Of a DNA stretch of 64,000 nt, positions 55,553-64,000 are shown piece by piece. The position numbers and the translations under genes were made by a program. This stretch comes from Rhodanobacteraceae bacterium (GTDB taxonomy: Bacteria > Pseudomonadota > Gammaproteobacteria > Xanthomonadales > SZUA-5), in assembly GCA_016717705.1 (NCBI GenBank), contig JADKFD010000005.1, forward strand, positions 1 to 64,000, read 5' to 3'. Every line of letters starts with the position of its first letter. Position 1 is the stretch's first letter. Below the pieces are notes generated by a model that was given only the letters and a program-made list of their open reading frames with translations, searched no databases and had not been told where the DNA came from.

Positions 55553-56488
55553 ATGACCCGCATCACCGACCCTGCCCGCTTCGGACGCGTCGCCGTGGTC
55601 ATGGGCGGCACCAGTTCCGAGCGCGAGGTCTCGCTCAACAGCGGCGCCAATGTGCTGGCGGCCCTGCGCGCGCGCGGCGTCGATGCCACACCGATCGACG
55701 GCATCCCGGCGCTGCTGGCGCATATCCAGGGTGGCCATTGCGACCGCGTGTTCAACATCCTGCATGGCCGTGGTGGCGAGGACGGCGTGCTGCAAGGCGC
55801 GCTGGAAGCGCTGGGTGTGCCCTATACCGGCTCGGGCGTGCTCGGCTCGGCGCTGACCATGGACAAGGTCCGCACCAAGTGGGTGTGGCAGGCGCTGGGC
55901 ATGCCGACACCGGCTTTCGCGGTCCTGCACCCGGGCGCGGATGTGGCCGCCGCGGTGGCCCAGGTCGGCCTGCCGGCGATCGTCAAGCCCTCGCGCGAGG
56001 GCTCCAGTGTCGGCGTGACCCGCGTATTCGCCGTGGCCGACATCGACGCGGCGGTGGAACTGGCGCAGCGCTACGACGGCGAACTGCTGGTCGAACGCAT
56101 GATCGTCGGCCCGGAGCTGACGGTGGCCGTGCTCGATGGCCAGGCGCTGCCGAGCATCCGCATCGTGCCGGTCGGCGAGTTCTACGATTACCACGCCAAA
56201 TATGTCGCCGAGGACACCCAGTACCTGTGTCCGGGCCGCGACGAGCCCGCCGAGAGCGAACTGCGTGCGCTGTGCGAACGCGCTTTCACGGCGGTCGGCA
56301 GCAGCGGTTGGGGTCGCATCGACGTGATGTGCGACTTCGACGGCAATTTCTACCTGCTCGAAGTCAACACCACCCCGGGCATGACCAGTCACAGCCTGGT
56401 GCCCAAGGCTGCCGCCAAGGCGGGTATCAGCTTCGAGGAACTGTGCTGGCGGATTCTGGAAACCAGCGTGCGGGAGATCGCGCGATGA
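55553..56488 (+). CDS. ddl: D-alanine--D-alanine ligase
   Basis: A 311-residue ATP-grasp ligase that joins two D-Ala. VVMGGTSSEREVSLNSG at the start, FNILHGRGGEDGVLQG, VKPSREGSSVGV and the metal site LLEVNTTPGMTSHSLVP are all seen. AAGGGGA lies 7-13 nt before the ATG at 55553, supporting a separate start despite the frame being open from murC. The stop overlaps ftsQ (ATGA). Confidence 0.95.
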   Translation: MTRITDPARFGRVAVVMGGTSSEREVSLNSGANVLAALRARGVDATPIDGIPALLAHIQGGHCDRVFNILHGRGGEDGVLQGALEALGVPYTGSGVLGSALTMDKVRTKWVWQALGMPTPAFAVLHPGADVAAAVAQVGLPAIVKPSREGSSVGVTRVFAVADIDAAVELAQRYDGELLVERMIVGPELTVAVLDGQALPSIRIVPVGEFYDYHAKYVAEDTQYLCPGRDEPAESELRALCERAFTAVGSSGWGRIDVMCDFDGNFYLLEVNTTPGMTSHSLVPKAAAKAGISFEELCWRILETSVREIAR

Positions 56489-57234
56489 GCAATCGCCGCA
56501 CCTTCGTCGCCAGCATGTCCGCGGTGCTCGCGGTGACCGCGGTGGCGGTGCTGATCGCCGGTGCCTACATGGCGCACAACGGTGGCGCGCTGCTGCCGTT
56601 TCGCTGGGTCGACGTCAGCGGACCGTTTGCGCGCGTCAGCGCCGAGCAGATCCGCGCCGCCGTCGGTCCCGCCGCGTCGCGTGGTTTCTTCGGCGTCGAC
56701 CTGGCCGAGGTGCGCACCGGTGCGCTGTCTTTGCCGTGGGTCGCGACCGCCGAGGTGCGCAAAGTCTGGCCGGATACGCTGGAGATCAGCGTCACCGAGC
56801 GCGAAGTGCTCGGGCGCAAGGGCGTCGATCAACTGGTCGATGTCGCCGGCAATGTGTTCCAGGCGCGCGGTGCCGGCGACACCCGCGGACTGCCGCTTTT
56901 GGATGCGCAGCCGGCGCAGATGGCGCAGCTGGCCGAGTACTACCGATTGGCGCAAGACGACGTCGAGCCGCTCGGCCGGCAGATCACCGCGGCGCGCATG
57001 AGCCCGCGCGGCGCGCTGGAACTGCAGCTCAACGACGGTCTTGAAGTGCACCTGGGCAGCCGCGAGCTGTTGCCGCGCTGGCGCCGTTTCATCGGCAGCC
57101 TGCCGCGCCTGGCTGCGCTCGATCCGCGCCCGATTGCCGCGGTCGACCTGCGCTACACCCACGGCTACGCGGTGCGCTACGTCGAAGCGGAAGTTCCCGT
57201 CACCACCCCTCCTGAATCGAGCAACGACACGTGA
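56485..57234 (+). CDS. ftsQ: Cell division protein FtsQ
   Basis: A 249-residue bitopic protein: transmembrane helix about 12-31 (VLAVTAVAVLIAGAYMAHNG), POTRA domain (FRWVDVSGPFARVSAEQIRA and AEVRKVWPDTLEISVTEREV) and FtsQ beta domain up to the end (IAAVDLRYTHGYAVRY). It recruits FtsL/FtsB. It overlaps ddl and ftsA (GTGA). Confidence 0.93.
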   Translation: MSNRRTFVASMSAVLAVTAVAVLIAGAYMAHNGGALLPFRWVDVSGPFARVSAEQIRAAVGPAASRGFFGVDLAEVRTGALSLPWVATAEVRKVWPDTLEISVTEREVLGRKGVDQLVDVAGNVFQARGAGDTRGLPLLDAQPAQMAQLAEYYRLAQDDVEPLGRQITAARMSPRGALELQLNDGLEVHLGSRELLPRWRRFIGSLPRLAALDPRPIAAVDLRYTHGYAVRYVEAEVPVTTPPESSNDT

Positions 57235-58460
57235 CGCGCAAATCCGACAAAACCCTGATCGTCGGCCTCGACATCGGCACCTCCAAGGTGGTGGCGATGG
57301 TCGGCGAATATGCGCCGGGCGAGGCGGTCGAGATCATTGGCATGGGCAGTCAGCCCAGCCGTGGCATCAAGCGTGGCGTGGTCGTCGACATCGAGTCGAC
57401 CGTGCAATCGATCCAGCGCGCCGTCGAAGAAGCGGAACAGATGAGCGGCTGCGAGATCCGCTCGGTCTACGCCGGCATCAGCGGCAGCCACGTCAAGAGT
57501 TTGAACTCGCACGGCATCGTCGCCATCCGCGACAAGGAAGTGACCGACTTCGACGTCGATCGCGTGCTCGACGCGGCGCGCGCGATGCCGATTCCGGCAG
57601 ACCAGAAGATCCTGCATGTGTTGCCGCAGGAGTACGTGATCGACGAGCAGGAAGGCATCCGCTACCCGATCGGCATGAGCGGCGTGCGCCTGGAAGCGCG
57701 CGTGCATCTGGTCACCGCCGCCAACAGCGCAGCGCAGAACATCACCAAGTGCATCGCCCGCTGTGGTCTGGAAGTCGATGACCTGATCCTGCAGCCACTG
57801 GCGGCCAGCCATGCGGTGCTGACCGACGACGAGCGCGAACTCGGCGTCGCGCTGATCGACATCGGCGCCGGCACCACCGACATCGTGGTGTTTGCGCAGG
57901 GCGCCATCCGCCATACCTCGGTGTTGCCGATCGCCGGCGACCAGGTCACCAACGACATCGCCGTGGCGCTGCGCACGCCGACCCAGCACGCCGAAGAGAT
58001 CAAGCTCAAGTACGCCTGCGCGCTGGCGCATCTGGCGACCGCCGAAGAGAGCATCCAGGTACCCAGTGTCGGCGACCGCGCGCCGCGGCGGCTGGCGCGG
58101 CAGACACTCGCCGAGGTGGTGCAGCCGCGCTACGAGGAGCTGTTCTCGCTGGCGCAGGCCGAACTGCGGCGCAGTGGTTACGAGGACCTGATTGCGGCCG
58201 GCATCGTGCTCACCGGCGGCGCCTCGCGCATGGACGGTGCGGTTGAACTGGCCGAAGAGATCTTCCACATGCCGGTGCGCCTGGGACTGCCGCAGCACGT
58301 CAACGGGCTCGCCGACATCGTCGGCAATCCAATCCATGCGGCCGGCGTCGGCCTGCTGATCTACGGCTCGCAGGTGCGCCCGCGCGCCAATGTGCGGCCG
58401 ACCAACGGTGCGCGCAGCCTTTGGGAGCGCATCAAGCAGTTTGTGGGTGGCGAATTCTAG
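57231..58460 (+). CDS. ftsA: Cell division protein FtsA
   Basis: A 409-residue actin-like ATPase: phosphate-1 LIVGLDIGTSKVVAMV, phosphate-2 GVALIDIGAGTTDIVVF and adenosine motif GIVLTGGASRMDG, with the 1C domain inserted at about 85-165. The C-terminal amphipathic helix (SLWERIKQFVGGEF) would tether the FtsZ ring to the membrane. GTG at 57231 overlaps the ftsQ stop. Confidence 0.96.
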   Translation: MTRKSDKTLIVGLDIGTSKVVAMVGEYAPGEAVEIIGMGSQPSRGIKRGVVVDIESTVQSIQRAVEEAEQMSGCEIRSVYAGISGSHVKSLNSHGIVAIRDKEVTDFDVDRVLDAARAMPIPADQKILHVLPQEYVIDEQEGIRYPIGMSGVRLEARVHLVTAANSAAQNITKCIARCGLEVDDLILQPLAASHAVLTDDERELGVALIDIGAGTTDIVVFAQGAIRHTSVLPIAGDQVTNDIAVALRTPTQHAEEIKLKYACALAHLATAEESIQVPSVGDRAPRRLARQTLAEVVQPRYEELFSLAQAELRRSGYEDLIAAGIVLTGGASRMDGAVELAEEIFHMPVRLGLPQHVNGLADIVGNPIHAAGVGLLIYGSQVRPRANVRPTNGARSLWERIKQFVGGEF

Positions 58461-58461
58461 T

Positions 58462-58505
58462 GTGGTGTCGAGGAAGTAACCGAAGGTAGTTACGCGACAC
58501 CACAT
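58462..58505 (+). promoter_or_regulatory. Long hairpin between ftsA and ftsZ
   Basis: TGTGGTGTCG (58462-58471) pairs with CGACACCACA (58496-58505), and inner GTAAC pairs with GTTAC. It starts directly after the ftsA stop (TAG 58458-58460). There is no T-run, so it is not an intrinsic terminator. It could be an RNA processing site, stabiliser or attenuator in the 197-nt ftsA-ftsZ gap, where ftsZ promoters often sit. Confidence 0.55.
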
Positions 58506-58657
58506 TCAGCAACAGCGCAGCGCGCGCACCCCTGAGTGGGCAAGCGCGCGATGCGGGGTGACAGCGGTGGGGTACCGCTGGGGAGACCGGGGAGCGCACG
58601 GATTGCGCAAACCGGACAAGACGAAAACTGGCTGGCACTACTTGCGAGGGTCTTAAC

Positions 58658-59851
58658 ATGTTCCAACTGATGGAAAGTGCAACACCGAATGCCGTGATCA
58701 AGGTGATCGGCGTCGGCGGCGGCGGCAACAACGCCATCACCCACATGATTGGCGGCAACATCGAGGGCGTGGAGTTCATCTGCGCCAATACCGATGCGCA
58801 GGCGCTGCGCCGCGCCGATGGCGTCACCTTGCTGCAACTGGGTACCAACGTCACCAAGGGCCTCGGCGCTGGCGCCAACCCGGAGGTCGGTCGCCAGGCG
58901 GCGATCGAGGATCGCGAGCGCATCAGTGAAGCGCTGCGCGGTGCCGACATGGTGTTCATCACCGCCGGCATGGGTGGCGGCACCGGCACCGGCGCCGCGC
59001 CGGTCATCGCCCAGATCGCCAAGGATCTCGACATTCTGACCGTGGCCGTCGTCACCAAGCCATTCCCCTTCGAGGGCCGTCGCCGCATGCAGGTGGCGCA
59101 GAAGGGCATCGAGGAACTGGCGCAGCACGTCGATTCCCTGATCACCATCCCGAACGAGAAGCTGCTGACCGTGCTCGGCCGCGAAGTGTCGCTGCTGAAC
59201 GCCTTCCGCGAAGCCAACGACGTGTTGCTCGGCGCGGTCCAGGGCATCGCCGAACTGATCACCCGTCCGGGTCTGATCAACGTCGACTTCGCCGACGTGC
59301 GCACCGTGATGAGCGAAATGGGCCTGGCCATGATGGGTACCGGCAAGGCCCGCGGCGATGATCGCGCCGTGGCCGCCACCGAGGCGGCGATCGGCAACCC
59401 GCTGCTCGAAGACATCAACCTCAAGGGCGCCTGCGGCATCCTGGTGAACATCACCTCGGGTCCGAACCTGACCATGCGCGAGTACAACGAAGTCGGCCAG
59501 ACGGTCGCCGAATTCGCCGCTGACGACGCCAACATCAAGATCGGTACCGTGCTCGACATGGATCTGGAAGACGAGATCCGCGTCACCGTGGTGGCCACCG
59601 GTCTGAACCGCGCGGCGCAGCGCTCCCCGGTCGACGCCTTTGCCGGTGCGCCGATGCGCAACAACTTCCGCGTCGTTCGCGGCGCCGAAGCCGAGGTGAC
59701 CACGCCGATCGCTCACCCGCAGCCGACCCAGCGCCCGCAGCAGGTGCGCCGCTTCGGCACCAGCAATGCACCGGTGGCGGCACCGCAGTCGGCCGAAGCC
59801 GAGTACGACTATCTCGACATCCCGGCCTTCCTGCGCCGGCAGGCCGACTGA
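58658..59851 (+). CDS. ftsZ: Cell division protein FtsZ
   Basis: A 397-residue tubulin homologue. GTP-binding GGGGNNAITHM and the signature GMGGGTGTGAAPVIAQIAK are present, as are NTDAQALR and T7-loop region VDFADVRTVM. A flexible linker from about 320 leads to the conserved C-terminal peptide (YDYLDIPAFLRRQAD), which binds FtsA and ZipA. GAGGG precedes the ATG at 58658. A hairpin follows the gene. Confidence 0.97.
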   Translation: MFQLMESATPNAVIKVIGVGGGGNNAITHMIGGNIEGVEFICANTDAQALRRADGVTLLQLGTNVTKGLGAGANPEVGRQAAIEDRERISEALRGADMVFITAGMGGGTGTGAAPVIAQIAKDLDILTVAVVTKPFPFEGRRRMQVAQKGIEELAQHVDSLITIPNEKLLTVLGREVSLLNAFREANDVLLGAVQGIAELITRPGLINVDFADVRTVMSEMGLAMMGTGKARGDDRAVAATEAAIGNPLLEDINLKGACGILVNITSGPNLTMREYNEVGQTVAEFAADDANIKIGTVLDMDLEDEIRVTVVATGLNRAAQRSPVDAFAGAPMRNNFRVVRGAEAEVTTPIAHPQPTQRPQQVRRFGTSNAPVAAPQSAEAEYDYLDIPAFLRRQAD

Positions 59852-59880
59852 GCGCAACAGTCAAGGCAACACAGCCAGTA

Positions 59881-59910
59881 CCGCCAGGGGCCACGGATGG
59901 CCCCTGGCGG
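59881..59910 (+). terminator. Hairpin downstream of ftsZ
   Basis: CCGCCAGGGGCC and GGCCCCTGGCGG form a perfect 12-bp stem with an ACGGAT loop, 29 nt after the ftsZ stop. There is no T-run. It may be a Rho-type pause site or 3' stabiliser. Confidence 0.55.
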
Positions 59911-59930
59911 CGGTGCGTGGCGTTTGGTGG

Positions 59931-60068
59931 AGCAGTGAATGGTGAGTGGTAGTGGCAGTGAGTAAACCGCGATGGCAGCCAGTGAGCGGGGGTGCGGTGC
60001 CGACCCCGCCGCAGAGCCTCGTCTCCGCCGGCTTTTACTTACCACTCACCACTCACCACTCACCGCTC
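59931..60068. repeat. Heptamer inverted element (GTGAGTG/GTAAGTG type) between ftsZ and lpxC
   Basis: Left arm (59931-59970): AGCAGTGAATGGTGAGTGG... GTGAGTAAACCG; right arm (60026-60068): GCCGGCTTTTACTTACCAC... ACTCACCGCTC. The core is about 55 nt. Ends and inner edge (TAAAAGCCGGC) match elements at 30114-30580 and 39143-39327. It separates the cell-division operon from lpxC. Confidence 0.85.
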
Positions 60069-60159
60069 TTAGCGCCCCAGCGCACGGAGCGCTGTGGTTC
60101 GGCAGCCTAATGTGTGGCAGCCGCGCAACAGTCTGTTGCGCCGGACGCTACGGACGTCT

Positions 60160-60187
60160 TTGCGTCGTCAAGGTCGTGTGCTACGAT
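60160..60187 (+). promoter_or_regulatory. Candidate lpxC promoter
   Basis: TTGCGT (60160-60165) and TACGAT (60182-60187) are separated by 16 nt, 42 nt upstream of the lpxC ATG. Separate control of lpxC in this location is expected from other gammaproteobacteria. Confidence 0.45.
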
Positions 60188-60228
60188 CTAACGGACGTAT
60201 TGCCCGAAAGCAGCCGAGACCACACACG

Positions 60229-61140
60229 ATGATTCGTCAGCGCACGTTGAAAAACGTCATCCGCGCAACGGGCGTAGGCATTCACTCCGGTGAAAAGGTG
60301 TACATGACGCTGCGGCCTGCCGCCGTCAACACCGGCATTGTCTTTCGTCGTACCGATCTGGCCGAGCCCGTCTGTCTGCATGCCCGGGCCGAAAATGTAG
60401 GTGACACCAGCCTGTCGACCGCACTGGTCAAGGGTGGCGTCCGCGTCGCAACCATCGAGCATCTGCTGTCGGCCTTCGCTGGCCTGGGCATCGACAACGC
60501 CTATGTCGACCTGTCGGCCTCGGAAGTGCCGATCATGGACGGCAGCGCCGGTCCCTTCGTGTTCCTGCTGCAGTCGGCGGGTATCGAAGAGCAGAACGCG
60601 CACAAGCGCTTCATCCGCATCCGCAAGGAAATCGTCGTCCGCGACGGCGACAAGTGGGCGCGTTTCGAGCCGTTCGATGGTTTCAAGGTGGGCTTCTCGA
60701 TCGAGTTCGACCACCCGGCGTTCAGCCACAAGACCTGCAAGGCCGAGATCGATTTCTCGACCACCTCCTTCGTCAAGGAAGTCAGCCGGGCGCGCACTTT
60801 CGGATTCATGCGCGATCTGGAAATGTTGCGCGAACGCAATCTGGTGCTCGGCGGATCGATGGACAATGCCATCGTGCTCGACGACTACCGGGTGCTGAAC
60901 GAAGACGGCCTGCGCTACGAGGACGAATTCGTCAAACACAAGATCCTGGATGCGATCGGCGACCTGTACTTGTTGGGACGCAGCCTTATCGGTGCGTTCT
61001 ACGGGCACAAGTCCGGTCACTTCCTGAACAACAGACTCTTGCGCGCCCTGGTGGCCGACGAGAGCGCCTGGGAAGAAGTCATATTCGACCGCCCAGAAGA
61101 AGTACCGATTTCCTACGCCCATCCCGCTCAGGCGATTTGA
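60229..61140 (+). CDS. lpxC: UDP-3-O-acyl-N-acetylglucosamine deacetylase
   Basis: A 303-residue zinc deacetylase, the committed step of lipid A. Zinc ligands and motifs: His in VATIEHLLSAFAGLGIDNAY, HKILDAIGDLYLLG with Asp/His, and HKSGHFLNNRLLRAL. Start MIRQRTLKNVIRATGVGIHS is standard. Position right after ftsZ is conserved in gammaproteobacteria. Confidence 0.96.
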   Translation: MIRQRTLKNVIRATGVGIHSGEKVYMTLRPAAVNTGIVFRRTDLAEPVCLHARAENVGDTSLSTALVKGGVRVATIEHLLSAFAGLGIDNAYVDLSASEVPIMDGSAGPFVFLLQSAGIEEQNAHKRFIRIRKEIVVRDGDKWARFEPFDGFKVGFSIEFDHPAFSHKTCKAEIDFSTTSFVKEVSRARTFGFMRDLEMLRERNLVLGGSMDNAIVLDDYRVLNEDGLRYEDEFVKHKILDAIGDLYLLGRSLIGAFYGHKSGHFLNNRLLRALVADESAWEEVIFDRPEEVPISYAHPAQAI

Positions 61141-61310
61141 GGCGCAGGGCGCTGACCCCTGCCCGGGCGGCGAACATAAGAACAAAGCAATACCAGGAAT
61201 TTTCAGCAGGATGCTGATCGGCCGTCAGGCCACGACAACAACCGGTGTTGAACCGGTTGGTTCGGTGAGGTAGCCGGCACGGTACCGGATCCGGACAGGG
61301 TCGTACGAAC

Positions 61311-61628
61311 TTACGCGAAAGGGGAATTCGCGTCGGGGCGGGCGACCTTCACGGTGAGTCGCAACTCGTCGACACCGAGGACCGTTCTGGCCTCGTGGAG
61401 GAGTTGTCGGCTCGAAAGGCGCAGTTTGGACGCCCAATCGGGCGTACGTGCCAGGAACACGAGTTGTCCCTCGCGGTAATTGGCGAGACGGCACTCGGCA
61501 GCAAGTCGCGGCGGCAAGGTGGCGCGCAAGCGCTGATCGAGCTCCCCGATGCGACGCGCCTCGGTAACGAGCGCGGCGAGGCTGGGCAGGTCCTGGAGCG
61601 TTTCACCAAGGGCGAGGTAGCGGGGCAT
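61311..61628 (-). CDS. DUF721 (DciA-like) protein
   Basis: A 105-residue DUF721 protein; members include DciA, which loads the DnaB helicase in bacteria lacking DnaC. The typical middle (LATLPPRLAAECRLANYREG, LVFLARTPDWASKLRLSSRQ) is clear. The gene lies between lpxC and an M23 peptidase on the opposite strand, a position often seen in this group (upstream of secA). It is short, so the function is inferred from the family. Confidence 0.8.
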   Translation of the reverse strand: MPRYLALGETLQDLPSLAALVTEARRIGELDQRLRATLPPRLAAECRLANYREGQLVFLARTPDWASKLRLSSRQLLHEARTVLGVDELRLTVKVARPDANSPFA

Positions 61629-61680
61629 TGCGATTCTCGTTCCAGGCGCACCGGCGAAGGCGAATAGGGTCTAACAGCTC

Positions 61681-62616
61681 ATGAACATCATACTGATTGG
61701 CGGTCCGCGTTCTGGTTCTCGTTCCATCGATTTGAAGTGCTCACGCACCCGCGGATTGTGCGCCAGCGCGGCATTCCTGCTGCTGACAGCCATCGTCAGC
61801 GTCGGCTTCTTTGCCGGTCGCGGCTTCGGCACGGTCGAGGGCTTGAGCGCCAGCGATGTCGATACTCTGCGCAAGGCGTTGATCGCGCAGCAGTCGCAAC
61901 TCGACGAAACCGAAGCGCGCGCCAAGCGTGATATCGACGCCCTGGCGATCCAGCTGGGCGACCTGCAAGCGCAGGCGGCGCGCCTGAATGCGCTTGGCCA
62001 GCGCCTGACGCGCATGGGCAAGCTCGAAGACGGCGAGTTCGATTTCGCCAAGTTGCCCAGCGTCGGTGGCCCGGAAATGCACGGGCCGATGGACGAGGAG
62101 TATTTCGCTCCCGAATTCAACCAGTCGCTCGACCGCCTGCGGGCCCAGTTCAACGCCCAGGCCGAGCAACTCGGCGTACTGGAAACCCTGCTGCTCGATC
62201 GCGACCTCGAAGCCGAATTCATGCCCTCCGGCATGCCGGTGCGCTCCGGCTTCATGGCCTCCAATTTCGGTACGCGCATCGATCCCTTCAGCGGCAAGCG
62301 CGCCTATCACGCGGGCGTGGATTTCGACGGCAACAAAGGCGCCGATGTGCTGACCGTGGCCAGCGGCGTGGTCGTTTTCGCCGGGCGCCATCCCGAATAC
62401 GGCAACATGGTCGACATCGACCATGGCAACGGTTACATCACGCGCTACGCCCACAACGACAAGAATCTGGTCAAGGTCGGCGACGTGGTCACCGGTGGCC
62501 AGCTGATCGGCAAGATGGGCGCCACCGGACGCGCGACCGGCTCGCATCTGCACTTCGAGGTGTGGTTCGAGGGCAAGGCGATCAACCCGAAGAAGTTCGT
62601 CAGCGCCATTCGCTGA
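61681..62616 (+). CDS. M23-family (LytM-type) peptidoglycan endopeptidase
   Basis: A 311-residue protein with an N-terminal anchor or signal (about 27-48, LCASAAFLLLTAIVSVGFFA), a coiled-coil stretch (about 60-115) and a LytM domain. Zinc residues: His/Asp in KRAYHAGVDFDG and His-x-His in GSHLHFEVWFEG. Enzyme members cut peptidoglycan cross-links; all residues here are kept, so it looks active. The lpxC-DUF721-M23 order is familiar upstream of secA. Divergent to DUF721; the start at 61681 is unproven but uses the first ATG of the frame. Confidence 0.85.
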   Translation: MNIILIGGPRSGSRSIDLKCSRTRGLCASAAFLLLTAIVSVGFFAGRGFGTVEGLSASDVDTLRKALIAQQSQLDETEARAKRDIDALAIQLGDLQAQAARLNALGQRLTRMGKLEDGEFDFAKLPSVGGPEMHGPMDEEYFAPEFNQSLDRLRAQFNAQAEQLGVLETLLLDRDLEAEFMPSGMPVRSGFMASNFGTRIDPFSGKRAYHAGVDFDGNKGADVLTVASGVVVFAGRHPEYGNMVDIDHGNGYITRYAHNDKNLVKVGDVVTGGQLIGKMGATGRATGSHLHFEVWFEGKAINPKKFVSAIR

Positions 62617-62697
62617 TTCCGCTGCAGCGGCGGCTTGCGTCGCTGGGGGCGAGCAGTCCCCGGCGCCCGCGCCAGGTTCACTTCCGGCAGTGCGGGC

Positions 62698-64000
62698 TCA
62701 GAGGCCTTCGATTCGGTCCAGCATCCGCTGCAGTGTCAGCATCCCGTGTTGGCCAGCATCGCCGTTGTAACTCAGCTCGATGCGGCCAGCGCCGAGCAGG
62801 CGCAGCGTGATGTTGCCCCACGGCTCGAGACGCACATCCGCGGCGCGGAAGGCGGCGCCGAAACTTGCCCCGTCGGTGCCGAACATCGGCACGGTCACGC
62901 TGTTGCAACCGGCCGGCAGCAAGGCACTTCCTGTCAGCCACATCTGCCGGCCATCGCGGTAGGTCTGCCAGTTGGCGATGATTCGCCGCGTTTCGCCCAG
63001 AAGTCCGATCTCCAGCTGAACGCCTTCGCCGTTGCGAGCCGGGTCGTACCAGGTTCCGCTATGTGCGCCATGGATGGCGAGGGACGATCGGGGCGCGAAT
63101 CCGGAGCCGCAGGCGCGCACGCCATCGGGGGTGGCGACGACTCGGTGGCCGGAATGTCATCGGCGATGCTCGTTCCTGCATAGAGCGGCTCGCACTGGGG
63201 TGATTCCGGAGCCAGCTTCGCCGCGAGTGCATCGGCAACGCGCACGCAGCTGGCCGGGTCGAGATCATCGAAGCTGACCAGGCTGCCGGGCTCGTTCTTC
63301 ATCACCGCAATCATCTGCGTCGGCTTGACCACCCCCAACTTGACCAGGTTGCGATTGCTTTTCCACAGCTGGTCGATAAAGCGCCGATCAAATTCGATAT
63401 CCGGATCCAGGTTGTGGCCAAACGCCCGATCCACGAACGGATCGATGATGCCACCCCAGGCCACCAGTTTATGGAAGTGAAAGCGCTCGACCAGCAACGG
63501 CAGGATGTCCTGTGCACGCACGCCCTCAAAGCCAAAGTTGGAACAATCCCAGTTGCCAAACTCACGTTCAAATCGCTTCAACGGGCGGTTGTGCTTCCAC
63601 GCATCCGGTATCACTTGCCAGATGGCCTGGATGATCGCCAGCGTCTCCGGCCAACGCATATGGCCGTTGCGGCCGATCATGTCCGAGGTCAGAAATGACC
63701 CGTTCGGCGCGAGGTGCGCCCGAATCTGGTCGAACACGTGTTCCAGCGCCACGATGTGGTGCAATGAGTGGTTGGCAAAACAGGCGCCGAAAGGCGCGGC
63801 CGGCGCCCATTGGGTCAGGTCGATCTCGACGAAACGCAGATGCGCTTCAAGTCGGGTGCCGGCAACGCGTTCGCGTGCCCGATCGATCAGGAAAGTGCTC
63901 AGTTCCAGGCATTCAAAGCAAAAATCGGTGTATCCAAGGTCGAGCATCCTCGCGGCGATCGCGCATTCCACTTCGGCATCGCCGGAACCGATGCTGACGA
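62698..64000 (-). CDS. SAM methyltransferase with a C-terminal GxWYDPxRNGEG domain; frameshifted and cut by the window end
   Basis: From the window end, VSIGSGDAEVECAIAARML is motif I of a class I methyltransferase, followed by acidic LECLELS, and FGACFANHSLHHIVALEHVF with LAPNGSFLTSDMIGRNGHMR. Near 63125-63160 the frame must shift by one base; the other frame then reads VVATPDGVRACGSGFAPR and SGTWYDPARNGEGVQLEIG, the GxWYDP domain also found twice at 14476-16560, and ends at 62698. So one protein of over 420 residues with a unique domain pairing is most likely. The N-terminus is beyond 64000. Confidence 0.65.

Noticed and set aside
53852..56392. Minus-strand frame of 846 codons over murC and ddl
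   Set aside because: Antisense shadow of conserved genes; middle portion is translated C/G block.

Overview
The window is a high-GC bacterial chromosome segment with no rRNA, tRNA, CRISPR array, transposase or phage gene that I can see. Gene content points to a gammaproteobacterium of the Xanthomonadales (Lysobacterales) group: a complete mra/fts/mur division cluster followed by lpxC and an M23 peptidase, an OleA/OleB pair, a tricorn-type S41 protease, GxWYDPxRxGEG carboxy-terminal domains and an lptM-dapF-DUF484-xerC string. The assignment is inference from families; I could not run a search.

Layout. 1-8.2 kb: the start of a probable subtilisin-type prodomain, etfA/etfB (minus), a frameshifted secreted alpha/beta hydrolase, a module of PspA plus a membrane-anchored substrate-binding/OmpA chimera, a ParA ATPase and a Tyr/Gly-rich lipoprotein. 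8.7-16.6 kb: mnmG, then oleB, a TMEM43-family protein and oleA on the minus strand, then a secreted hydrolase with two GxWYDP-type domains. 16.8-21.7 kb: tricorn protease (frameshifted), speE, and a secreted protein cut by a poly-G block. 21.8-30.1 kb: xerC, DUF484, dapF, lptM, a carboxylesterase, a methyltransferase, a Kef-type antiporter, an LpxL-type acyltransferase and dtd. 30.7-35.7 kb: rpoD, a small membrane protein, proS and a vapBC pair. 35.9-43.9 kb: two tandem POT peptide transporters (the second frameshifted), a MarR regulator divergent from the tyrosine-catabolism pair hppD-hmgA, and an unrecognised membrane protein. 44.2-61.1 kb: mraZ-rsmH-ftsL-ftsI-murE-murF-mraY-ftsW-murG-murC-ddl-ftsQ-ftsA-ftsZ-lpxC with a sigma70-like promoter and three MraZ boxes; almost every junction from rsmH to ftsA overlaps by 1 or 4 nt. 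61.3-64 kb: a DUF721 (DciA-like) protein, an M23 peptidase and a methyltransferase running off the window end.

The most unusual signal is between the genes. At least fifteen intergenic spots carry short tandem arrays with a 7-nt period (GTGAGTG, GTGAAAC, GTAAGTGG-like, GGTTGCT, GGGACCC, GGGACTC, GGGGCAG types; also a 6-nt GGTGTT type). Many occur as two arrays in inverted orientation around a core of tens to hundreds of bases, and most begin within a few bases of a stop codon; in three genes (dtd, the Kef-type gene and the marR gene) the stop codon itself lies in the array. I found no family I know that matches. These sit beside more familiar REP-like palindromes (GTAGGAGCGCGC and GTGGGAGCGG types) arranged as inverted pairs.

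Quality caution. Three blocks of nearly pure G or C (about 10585-10620, 21612-21745, 55336-55540) and five single-base frameshifts in otherwise intact genes suggest an imperfect consensus. The apparent MurC-Ddl fusion and the long MnmG tail should be read in that light.
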